A stretch of 64,000 nt of DNA, from the IMG/VR virus record IMGVR_UViG_3300032315_000774, positions 62,001 to 126,000 of that record; one strand, written 5' to 3'. The DNA comes from a virus. How positions within the stretch are numbered: position 1 is the first letter of the stretch; the number at the start of each line of letters is the position of its first letter. The position numbers were made by a program, and so were the translations under genes. The notes below the pieces were generated by a model, which saw only the letters and a program-made list of their open reading frames with translations, was not told where the DNA came from and did not search any database. Of this stretch, positions 40,021-47,379 are shown one piece after another.

Positions 40021-40244
40021 GGCTTCTTCCTCCCAAGGACGTCAGCCAGCTTCTTGAGAGCGTCCGCGTTCGAGTTTTCAGACTGCGTCAGGTCGATGAG
40101 AACCTTGAGCAGCAAACGCTCCATCCGCGCTGACCGACGCAACGTATAGACGCCGAGGGCGCCAAGCGCAACGAACTGAACGGCACACACGACCGCCAAC
40201 GGACCATGAGCAACGATTGCCGCTGTCAAGTCACTGACGTTCAC
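40017..40244 (-). CDS. Small single-pass membrane protein, 75 aa
   Basis: GTG start at 40244 overlaps the preceding TGA (GTGA). One transmembrane helix near residues 13-35 (GPLAVVCAVQFVALGALGVY), followed by a basic and then charged helical cytoplasmic tail ending GRKKP. Member of a run of four overlapping small membrane proteins that looks like a lysis cassette; could be a second holin, pinholin or antiholin. Confidence 0.65.
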   Translation of the reverse strand: MNVSDLTAAIVAHGPLAVVCAVQFVALGALGVYTLRRSARMERLLLKVLIDLTQSENSNADALKKLADVLGRKKP

Positions 40245-40684
40245 TGTGCACCTCCTAGCGCTGAAATGAGCGCAGCTGTCCCTAGCGTCGTAGCTGCGAC
40301 TCCAATCGCAAACCACAGGACAGGGCTAGACCAGACGCTATCGCGTTGCGCGCGAAGCTCAAGCGTCTCAGTTCGGTAAAGTTCCAGCATTTGTTGCTGG
40401 TTCTGCACGGTTACGGAACTCAGTGCAAGAGCCTTTGAGGAAGACTCCACGAGCGCAAGGGCATCCTTGCGTAGGTCTTCTGCGGCTGCGACAGCGCGTC
40501 GCGCCTGCGGCAGGCAGGTCTGCGTCACGAACAGCAGGCGCTCAGCTTGCTCGGTGGGGAAGAAGACGCCCTGTGCACCTTGGATGGTCGTCGCACGCGG
40601 CGTGAGCGTCACGGACGGCGTGAGGCAGTCGTCGGCGAACGCAGCGCTACAAGCGCATGCCAGAGAAACGACGCTCGATCTCAT
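40241..40684 (-). CDS. Exported membrane protein, possible spanin component, 147 aa
   Basis: N-terminal signal sequence (SSVVSLACACSAAFADD) compatible with export, a long central coiled coil (about 60-120), and a C-terminal transmembrane helix (SPVLWFAIGVAATTLGTAAL). It overlaps the upstream coiled-coil membrane protein by 38 bases, as two-component spanins often do. The C-terminal anchor makes a unimolecular or inverted arrangement possible. Start at 40684 chosen by the signal peptide. Confidence 0.6.
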   Translation of the reverse strand: MRSSVVSLACACSAAFADDCLTPSVTLTPRATTIQGAQGVFFPTEQAERLLFVTQTCLPQARRAVAAAEDLRKDALALVESSSKALALSSVTVQNQQQMLELYRTETLELRAQRDSVWSSPVLWFAIGVAATTLGTAALISALGGAQ

Positions 40685-40970
40685 CAGCCGAAAGACCCAG
40701 ACGTTCGTACGATGACTGCAGCTTCGCGCGCTCAGCTTCGAAGCGAGCTGCGCTCTCATGAAGTTGAGCAGAATCCACACGTGCGTCGGCAGCGGCACGC
40801 TCGTACTCGGCTCGGAGCTTGTCGAGGCGTTGCTTCGCCATGCCCTCGAAGCCGTCTGCAAGCACGCGACGAGAGTCGTCACCACGACCCCGCGCAGCCA
40901 GCCACACGGCCACGACGATGGCGAGAACGAGCGCGCCGCCTGCGACAACAAAGCGCCAGGCATCACGCAT
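40647..40970 (-). CDS. i-spanin-like membrane protein, 107 aa
   Basis: One N-terminal transmembrane helix (VVAGGALVLAIVVAVWLAAR) followed by a long periplasmic-type coiled coil (AKQRLDKLRAEYERAAADAR on to the end). This is the topology of inner-membrane spanins, which help disrupt the outer membrane at lysis and would imply a Gram-negative host. ATG at 40970 lies eight bases inside the preceding holin-like gene. Confidence 0.65.
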   Translation of the reverse strand: MRDAWRFVVAGGALVLAIVVAVWLAARGRGDDSRRVLADGFEGMAKQRLDKLRAEYERAAADARVDSAQLHESAARFEAERAKLQSSYERLGLSADEIERRFSGMRL

Positions 40971-41313
40971 GGTCCTGACCGCGCAGCTTCCGCCACGCGC
41001 CTCGCACGAGCTTGCCCAGCGTCTCCCAGCCGCCGACCGCAACGACACCGACCGAGAACCCCGTCACGAGCATCGTCGACCACGACTCACCGCGCTGAAG
41101 CCCGAGCCCGATGGAGGTGAGCATCGACATGCCGATCGTCGCCCACGGCACGTACTCCGCAGGCAGCTTCGGCGCGAGCTGACGCGCGAACACCATGACC
41201 AGCGTGAGCGCGAGCCCGCTGACCATACGCCAGTCTCCGTCACGGAAGGCGTTGCTCAGCGTGCTCAGGATCGTTGGAAGTAGAGCGGGGTCCAAGAGCG
41301 CTGTCTCGTCCAT
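40963..41313 (-). CDS. Holin-like membrane protein, 116 aa
   Basis: Three to four hydrophobic segments: MVSGLALTLVMVFARQL, VPWATIGMSMLTSIGL, MLVTGFSVGVVAVGGW, then a basic tail (RGAWRKLRGQDHA). Size and topology fit a class I holin, which permeabilises the inner membrane to release the endolysin. First of four overlapping small membrane-protein genes downstream of capsid genes. Confidence 0.65.
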   Translation of the reverse strand: MDETALLDPALLPTILSTLSNAFRDGDWRMVSGLALTLVMVFARQLAPKLPAEYVPWATIGMSMLTSIGLGLQRGESWSTMLVTGFSVGVVAVGGWETLGKLVRGAWRKLRGQDHA

Positions 41314-41322
41314 GACGTCTCC

Positions 41323-41697
41323 TCACGCGCCTGGGTGCGCGATGCCGGTGAACACGAGACGAACGGTGGCGGCAGCACCACCACCGTTCGACACGAGCAC
41401 ACCGAACTGCGGTTGCGGAACTGGAAGAGCTGCAGGGTTCGAGGGCACCGTCTGCGGAACGCTTGGAAAGACGACCGCATCGTTGCTGTAGACGAGGTCA
41501 GCGGCCAGGCGTCCGGTCACCGTCGTCGATGAACCGAGCGCCTGGCCGTTGATCTGCGGAGCGAAGGTCGCGGTGACAGGCTGCTGCGATACGGCGAACA
41601 CGGACATCTTCTCGACGCCTGCGCGAAGAGGAGGTTGCACGAGCTGGCTTGCGCTTGCAGCCAACGTCACGGTCGCTTCGTATCGGTAGCCTTCCAT
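41323..41697 (-). CDS. Small head-region protein, 124 aa
   Basis: Beta-rich protein with a typical decoration-protein composition (VTLAASASQLVQPPLRAGVE, VLVSNGGGAAATVRLVFTGI). Lies between a capsid-region gene and the holin-like gene. Possible head decoration or completion protein; no family certain. Confidence 0.55.
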   Translation of the reverse strand: MEGYRYEATVTLAASASQLVQPPLRAGVEKMSVFAVSQQPVTATFAPQINGQALGSSTTVTGRLAADLVYSNDAVVFPSVPQTVPSNPAALPVPQPQFGVLVSNGGGAAATVRLVFTGIAHPGA

Positions 41698-41700
41698 GAC

Positions 41701-42636
41701 TCACTCCTTCGACTGCAGCTTCTTGTTCGCCCACGCCTTCACGGCGGCGTAGGAAGCGGTGTTGCGGATCTCTTCGAGCGACCGCGTCGACAGGTCGCCC
41801 AGCAGCTCGAACTTGCGCAGCGTGTCCTCTGCGCTCAGACGGTCGGGCACGCCCACGGCGGACTCCGCCAAGATCGTGGCCACGCGCGGGTGGATCGGCA
41901 GCGGCTGGATCTTCTCGTTCTTGACGTCACGAACCGTCGGGTCGCTCTGCGCGGCCTGACGACCGTCCGTCGACACGCCTGCGAGTTCGAGCGCGCTCTT
42001 CGGTGGAGAGAACACCACGTTGCCGTTCGCGTCGCGCTCGATCGGGCTCGTGCCTGCAGACTGCAGACGATCGCGACGACGCCGGTTCTCGGCGTCCTCG
42101 ATCGCGGCCTCGATGTCGGGCGTGCCGTCGACGGTGACGAGCCCCTTCGAGACGGCACGATCACGATAGAAGTCGGCGACTTCTGATTGCGTCATCATCT
42201 TCAGGATGCTGGGGCGACGACGCATCACGCGTGTGAAGTCGGTGCTCGCGACGAGCGCGTCGTATGGGATGCGGTCCGTGAGACACACGGGCTCGGGGCC
42301 AGGTGGAACGGACTCGTACTCGAACTCTCCGCCTGGAAGGCGGACGGACAGCGACACGATCGTCTCTCCGAGGTTCATCACCCAGATGGTGCGCGTTGAC
42401 TTGTGCTCTTCGGTGAGAAGTCCGCTGAACGGAGTGCGGATGGTGTCGCTGGTCATGTGCTCGGTCATTTTATCTTCTCCAGGGCGGAACGACGGCAGCT
42501 CGTTGACACCCTCGGGCATGTACAACACACCGTCGATCAACTTCGCGCGCTGATGCTTCAACGCGCGGCGTACGATCGCGGCGTGGACCGTCCCGAGTGT
42601 CACGCCTTCTGCGCTTCTGACCTCGACGTCGTTCAC
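41701..42636 (-). CDS. Head-region protein, 311 aa
   Basis: N-terminal beta part (VEVRSAEGVTLGTVHAAIVR) and long charged C-terminal helical part (ALELAGVSTDGRQAAQSDPT onward). First gene after the capsid protein and a strong hairpin, in a place often taken by neck or head-completion proteins. Not identified further. Confidence 0.6.
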   Translation of the reverse strand: MNDVEVRSAEGVTLGTVHAAIVRRALKHQRAKLIDGVLYMPEGVNELPSFRPGEDKMTEHMTSDTIRTPFSGLLTEEHKSTRTIWVMNLGETIVSLSVRLPGGEFEYESVPPGPEPVCLTDRIPYDALVASTDFTRVMRRRPSILKMMTQSEVADFYRDRAVSKGLVTVDGTPDIEAAIEDAENRRRRDRLQSAGTSPIERDANGNVVFSPPKSALELAGVSTDGRQAAQSDPTVRDVKNEKIQPLPIHPRVATILAESAVGVPDRLSAEDTLRKFELLGDLSTRSLEEIRNTASYAAVKAWANKKLQSKE

Positions 42637-42677
42637 GTTCGCCTCGGCTTTGCCGGTGAGGGGTGCATGTTACGAGG

Positions 42678-42712
42678 GAGCGGGCTGCCGTATGCACACC
42701 GGCAGCCCGCTC
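42678..42712 (-). terminator. Strong stem-loop after the capsid protein gene
   Basis: A perfect 13-bp stem (GAGCGGGCTGCCG pairing CGGCAGCCCGCTC) with a nine-base loop, eight bases after the capsid gene stop. No T-run follows in the minus direction, so it may stabilise the 3' end of the abundant capsid mRNA or attenuate read-through rather than terminate fully. Confidence 0.6.
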
Positions 42713-42719
42713 ATCAGGA

Positions 42720-44012
42720 TCAGAGCTTCACGCCGCGTGCGACGCTGCGCGGGTTCCCGATGCCGAAGCCGACCATCTCCGCGAACGCCCAGCCCTTCTT
42801 GGTCTGGAAGTTGACGAACATGTTGAAGGGTTCGCTGAACAGCTCGATGCGGATGCCCATCTCGCCGAGGTACTCGGGAGCGGTCACCGCGTAGAAGGTC
42901 CCTGCCGGGATCACTTCTTCGACGCCCGTACCCGCTGCCGTCACGATCATCGCGTTGAGGAAGCTACCGAAGTAGCCCGACACGATGAGTTCGCGCTCGG
43001 TGACCGGGTCGACCTGCGCCGACATCGTCTTGATGACGTCCGACAGCTCGAAGCGGCTGATGAGGAACTTCTCGACCACGAGGCGGTGACGCTCGACCTG
43101 CAGACGCACGTCTTCGAGCGGACCGACACCGAGGGTGCCGTAGCTGATCGTCGTGTTGACCGCCTGCGCTGCGGTGTCGAGGAGCGCCACGCCGCGCTTG
43201 TCTTCCTGCAGCTGGATCTCCTGCCGAGCCGTGTCCTGGCCGCGCGCCAGGATGTCGTAGTTCGACTGGTAGATGTCCGTGATGTCGGCCGTGACGTAGC
43301 TGGTGATCTTGCCCTCGGGCGGCACGATCCAGCGACCCGTGACCTGCGACTCCAGACCCTGGCCGTCCTGACCCACGAAGAACGCCGCTGCGCGAACGTC
43401 CTTCTGGATGCGGAACTGCTCGTTCTGGCCGAGCGGACGGACACGCATGACCTTGCGGATCCAGCCCTCGTAGTCGATCAGGTCCTTGATCGGCTCCAGA
43501 AGCTCCTGACCGAGCACCTGGAACCCTTCGGTGTCACGCATCGCCTGCGCGACGATCTGCATGCGAGCTTCGGCGGTGCGCGCCATCTGCTCACGCGTCG
43601 CGCGACGCTTCAGCGTGTTGACGGCGTCGCCCTGCAGGAGCTGCGCTGCCTTCTGCAACGCCTCCTTCTGCGACGAGGCGTTGATCTGGCCACGTGCGTC
43701 GAACACGCGCTCGCGTGAGTCGAACGCTGCACGTGGGTTGAACGAGCCGCCCTGGTCGAAGTTCTGCTCGTCGGATGCCGAGCGGAAGTTCTGGATGACG
43801 TTCGCGGTGCGCTGACGCGCCTCCGCGAGCGCACGATCCTTCGGCGCGAGTCCCTTCGCCGCCGAGACGTTCAGCTGCTTGTCGCGCTGTGCCGCAGCGG
43901 CCTGCGACATGCCGCGCTGCTTCACGTCCATGTTCGGCTCGGGCATCGATGCAGGTGCGCTGCCTGCGCCCTTGTTCGCCATCAGCTGGCGGTAGCGGGT
44001 GAGTGTCGTCAT
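42720..44012 (-). CDS. Major capsid protein (probable), 430 aa
   Basis: Position after portal, protease/scaffold and a decoration-type gene is the standard place. The first 130 residues are charged and helical with many Gln/Arg (GMSQAAAAQRDKQLNVSAAK), the pattern of a delta-domain or N-arm removed by the protease. The rest is mixed alpha/beta as in HK97-fold capsids (ITSYVTADITDIYQSNYDIL, VIPAGTFYAVTAPEYLGEMG). A strong hairpin follows the stop, as often for highly expressed capsid messages. Confidence 0.75.
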   Translation of the reverse strand: MTTLTRYRQLMANKGAGSAPASMPEPNMDVKQRGMSQAAAAQRDKQLNVSAAKGLAPKDRALAEARQRTANVIQNFRSASDEQNFDQGGSFNPRAAFDSRERVFDARGQINASSQKEALQKAAQLLQGDAVNTLKRRATREQMARTAEARMQIVAQAMRDTEGFQVLGQELLEPIKDLIDYEGWIRKVMRVRPLGQNEQFRIQKDVRAAAFFVGQDGQGLESQVTGRWIVPPEGKITSYVTADITDIYQSNYDILARGQDTARQEIQLQEDKRGVALLDTAAQAVNTTISYGTLGVGPLEDVRLQVERHRLVVEKFLISRFELSDVIKTMSAQVDPVTERELIVSGYFGSFLNAMIVTAAGTGVEEVIPAGTFYAVTAPEYLGEMGIRIELFSEPFNMFVNFQTKKGWAFAEMVGFGIGNPRSVARGVKL

Positions 44013-44047
44013 GTTCTTCTGTCTCCTGTACGTCCGTCAGTTGCTCA

Positions 44048-44815
44048 TCAGATGGTCGGGTTGCCGCCCATGACGATGCCCATCCACGAGAAGCTCGCGG
44101 TCGGCAGCTGCGTCACGCGACCCACGAACTCGGCACCACCACCGCTGATGTTCGAGAACTGACCTTCCGCGTTGCAGTACAGCGCCTGGTTCATCGTGTA
44201 CGTCAGGCCGCCCGTCGCGATGGCTTGGCCGGTCGCGTACTCGATCGTGAAGATCTTCGCCCAGTCCACGATCACGTTGATCTGACCGAACGCGAACGCC
44301 GCGTAGTCGGCAGGCTGCTGCTGGAACAGACGCCCGTCGAAGAGGAAGTCGGCCTCGGTCAGCTGGAAGGTGAACGTCACGTACACCGTTGCGCCGTCGG
44401 GGATCGACGAGCCACCCGCGCGAGCGATCGTGCCGTTCGTCGCGTTGATGGTGTAGTCCGCCGCTGCGTACAGCGTGCCGCCGTAGTTCGGCAGCGAGCG
44501 CACGCTGACGTTCGACACGAGCGGACGCGGAAGCGACGACGCCGTGGTGCCGACGAGCACGACGGGCGCGTCGACGCGCACGCTGTTGCCGTACAGCACC
44601 TTGCCGTACTTCGCGACGCCGTAGACACCGTTGAGGTTCGCCGGGATGAGGTAGTTCGATGCGTTCTTCGACACGAGCTGGCCGGGGCGGATCACTGCGG
44701 CGGGGTCCGCCACGCAGGTGCCGTCGGTGCGCGTGATCGAGCACTGCTCCAGCTTCAGACCCTTCGGGAAGATCTGACCCTGGAAGCTCAGCAGTGTTGG
44801 GTTCAAAGTCGTCAT
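44048..44815 (-). CDS. Head decoration/structural protein (probable), 255 aa
   Basis: Beta-rich, low-charge protein (LLSFQGQIFPKGLKLEQCSI, YVTFTFQLTEADFLFDGRLF) just upstream of the capsid gene. Similar-sized proteins here in other large phages are head-stabilising or decoration proteins. The C terminus SWMGIVMGGNPTI is strand-like. Inference from context. Confidence 0.6.
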   Translation of the reverse strand: MTTLNPTLLSFQGQIFPKGLKLEQCSITRTDGTCVADPAAVIRPGQLVSKNASNYLIPANLNGVYGVAKYGKVLYGNSVRVDAPVVLVGTTASSLPRPLVSNVSVRSLPNYGGTLYAAADYTINATNGTIARAGGSSIPDGATVYVTFTFQLTEADFLFDGRLFQQQPADYAAFAFGQINVIVDWAKIFTIEYATGQAIATGGLTYTMNQALYCNAEGQFSNISGGGAEFVGRVTQLPTASFSWMGIVMGGNPTI

Positions 44816-44836
44816 GCTCTGCTCTCCTTCGATGCG

Positions 44837-47242
44837 TCAGCGGACGAGCTGATCTCGCAGCTTCGCTGTCCGCGTGTTGGTGACCGCCGCTCTGAGAGAG
44901 CCGCCGCGATCGAATGTCGACGCCGGTGTCGGCGCGAACATCAGGTTGCCTTCGACAGCTGCCTGACGCAGCGCCAAGTTCGCCGGGGTCGAGAACTCAC
45001 CGAGCGACGCCGCCATCACGATCGGAGCCGCGACGCGTTCCGCACGGCGGCCCATGTCCTTCTCCAGATCGTTGATGTACTCGGCGCTTCGGCTCGCGAG
45101 GTGCCGCGTCTCGGTTTCGAGCTGCGCGACGAAGTCGGTGAGACCCACGTCGACCGCTTCGTGTGCGAGGCGTGCAGCCAGCTGCTCGTTCATGCCGCGA
45201 TACGACACCGGCTCGGCGGTGATCGGATCGTCGTTCAGCACGCGTGCTTCGATGAGCGATGCCATGACCGCTGACTGCAACGTCTCGTTCGAGACGCGCT
45301 TCGCGGCGATGCGGAGCAGGCGGAAGCACGACGCCAGAGCGTCCTTCTCAGCTGCCACCTTCGCCCGCTGCAGCTCGACTTCGGCCTTGCGTGCGCGCTC
45401 TTCGGCTGCGGCGATCTTCGCCTCCGCCAGCTTCTCGATGCGTGCTGCCGCACGGTCCGTTACGCCGCCGTCGTTCACGCGGTCCTTCACCGTGCGCTTC
45501 TCGGGGCGCTCCGTCTGCGCCATGTCGCCGCCGTCGAGCACGCTCTTCGGTGGAGGCTGACGCTCTGCGAAGTCGTGCGCGCCGCCATCGGCGACGTCCT
45601 TCGTCGGCTTGTCGCGCATCGGCCCGTCGGTCTCTCCACCGTCGGCCACGCTCTTCGCCTTCTCGGGCTTCCGCGCAGGACCATCGGTCTGCACGTCGTC
45701 GAGGACCGAGTTCACGCGCTCGTGGTCGTCGTGACCGACCATGTCGTTGAGGCCGCCGCTCGACACCTGCGCGAGGCGTGGCGACCAGAGACCCTTGAAC
45801 TTCGCAGCTGTGGCCACGAGTCCGTCCGCGAACACCGAAGCGAGGACTTCGCGAGCGTACTCGCGAGGCTGCTTCGTCGCGTGCGCCTTGATGAGCAAGA
45901 TCGGTGTGCTGTTCCGATCGAGCACGCGAAGGTTCCCGTGCGTGGAGCCCTGGACCGCGAAGCCCTTGTAGGTCTCCTTCCATGCGGCCTGCTTGCTCGC
46001 GCCTGGTGGCGACGGCATCAGGCCCATGTTGTCGAGCTGCATCTGCTCGGGCGGAACACCAGGTGCAGGTGTGGGTGCAGGTGCAGGCGGTTCACCGGGT
46101 GCAGGCGGAGCACCTGCCGGTGCTTCCGGCACCTGGGACGTGGGTGCGCTCGGTGTCTCGTTCGGTGAGGGCACGATCGTGATCGGTGGGTCGCCAGGCG
46201 ACACCTGAAGGTCGACCGCCTCCTTGGCCTTGGGCGCGGCGGTGCGCGACTTGACGCTGTTCAAAAGAGCCTCCGTCTCTGCAGCGAGTTCCGCTGCTGT
46301 CGGTGTGTGAGAGGCGATGACTTCGATCGATCTCGCCTTCGGATCTGCGGGCACATCCACACGCGACAGCTCTTCGAACGTCACGTTGTTGCAGGACTCG
46401 AACGCCTTGCGAACTTCGAAGCCGTCTTCAGCACGCACACGCATGAAGTCCTGCGCGACGTACTTCAGCCCGCGACTCTCCAGCTCGTGCTGGACAGCGG
46501 CCTCGTTGATGCGCGCCCACTGACCGTTCTTCGATGTCCAGTACGAGCCCTTCGCGCTGCGGATGTGAGGACAGAACTCAGCGCGCGTATACGCGACGTG
46601 GTCGCAGACGTTGCACGTCGTCGACTCGCAGTTACAGCCCATCGACGCTGTGACCAGGATGCCCTGCTCGACAGCTTCGGCGAACCGCTTGTCCTTCTTC
46701 TTGTCGATGCCGACGAGCGCTTCGACGAACTCGTCTTTGACCAGCGTTCCGCACTTCTTGCAGTGCAGGCCCGTGCGATCACGATCTGCACGATCACCAG
46801 TCGGTGACTGGCACGTCGGACACTCTGCCATCGCAGGCGTCTCGGCGTTGTAGTGCACGGCGAGGATGACGCCACGTGCCGCACGCGGGTTGCTCGCGCG
46901 ATGCTGGATATGGTGTGGCTTCTCTTCGTACGTGCGGTAGACCGGCTTGCCGATCAACGTCGAGAACTTCAGCAGCTCATCGACGTGGAACGCGTCGTTG
47001 TTGTCATTCGGAGCGTTCGTCGTGTTCGCACGGATCGCCTCGAAGAAGTAGTCGCTCGGCTCGGCGCTGATCGCGTAGGTCTCGGCGACCTTCGACAAAA
47101 TCGCCTGCACGTCGATGACGCGAGCACCATCCGTCAAGAAGTGGCTGGCGGACTTCGTCTGCTTCGACGCGACGCGAAGCTGACCTTCCTGCGTCTCGGC
47201 CGTCGCCAAGACCGACACACGCGCTTGGCGGTAGAAGGTCAT
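44837..47242 (-). CDS. Prohead protease fused to a scaffold-like tail, zinc-binding, 801 aa
   Basis: Residues 1-230 resemble a family of phage head-maturation proteases. YFFEAIRANTTNAPND and an IGKPVYRTYEEKPHHIQHRA segment carrying candidate catalytic His precede a strand RGVILAVHY, and candidate Ser 200 lies in VTASMGC. Two zinc sites are suggested by C141/C144/C161/C164 and by C203/C205/C210/C213/C224. Residues about 330-400 are Pro-rich. From about 480 to 640 there are repeated short motifs with DGG (e.g. SVADGGETDGP, DVADGGAHD, SVLDGGDM), then a long coiled coil to 740. This suggests protease, linker and scaffold in one precursor, consistent with its place between portal and capsid genes. 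Confidence 0.7.
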   Translation of the reverse strand: MTFYRQARVSVLATAETQEGQLRVASKQTKSASHFLTDGARVIDVQAILSKVAETYAISAEPSDYFFEAIRANTTNAPNDNNDAFHVDELLKFSTLIGKPVYRTYEEKPHHIQHRASNPRAARGVILAVHYNAETPAMAECPTCQSPTGDRADRDRTGLHCKKCGTLVKDEFVEALVGIDKKKDKRFAEAVEQGILVTASMGCNCESTTCNVCDHVAYTRAEFCPHIRSAKGSYWTSKNGQWARINEAAVQHELESRGLKYVAQDFMRVRAEDGFEVRKAFESCNNVTFEELSRVDVPADPKARSIEVIASHTPTAAELAAETEALLNSVKSRTAAPKAKEAVDLQVSPGDPPITIVPSPNETPSAPTSQVPEAPAGAPPAPGEPPAPAPTPAPGVPPEQMQLDNMGLMPSPPGASKQAAWKETYKGFAVQGSTHGNLRVLDRNSTPILLIKAHATKQPREYAREVLASVFADGLVATAAKFKGLWSPRLAQVSSGGLNDMVGHDDHERVNSVLDDVQTDGPARKPEKAKSVADGGETDGPMRDKPTKDVADGGAHDFAERQPPPKSVLDGGDMAQTERPEKRTVKDRVNDGGVTDRAAARIEKLAEAKIAAAEERARKAEVELQRAKVAAEKDALASCFRLLRIAAKRVSNETLQSAVMASLIEARVLNDDPITAEPVSYRGMNEQLAARLAHEAVDVGLTDFVAQLETETRHLASRSAEYINDLEKDMGRRAERVAAPIVMAASLGEFSTPANLALRQAAVEGNLMFAPTPASTFDRGGSLRAAVTNTRTAKLRDQLVR

Positions 47243-47352
47243 GCGACCCTCTTCGGCGACGCGGGCGGCTGCGGCGCAGGAGCAGGTGACGGCGATGGAG
47301 GCAGCTGTACGCTACCGAGCGGTGTCGCCTTGCCGTTCTTCGAAAAGCCCAC
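47239..47352 (-). CDS. Possible tiny Pro-rich protein, 37 aa
   Basis: A GTG at 47352 opens a frame reading VGFSKNGKATPLGSVQLPPS and then a Pro/Ala-rich end, closing with an ATGA overlap to the protease/scaffold ATG. Its start lies inside the terminator stem and no ribosome binding site is clear, so it could equally be leader sequence. Confidence 0.3.
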   Translation of the reverse strand: MGFSKNGKATPLGSVQLPPSPSPAPAPQPPASPKRVA

Positions 47353-47372
47353 GCTCTAGTGTGAGCGCGGGC
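47343..47372 (-). terminator. Rho-independent terminator after the portal gene
   Basis: A 10-bp GC-rich stem (GCCCGCGCTC pairing GAGCGTGGGC, one G-U) with a six-base loop ACACTA, followed in the minus direction by TTTT. It lies eight bases after the portal stop and upstream of the protease/scaffold gene, so packaging genes and head genes may be separately transcribed. Confidence 0.75.
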
Positions 47373-47379
47373 GTGCAGT

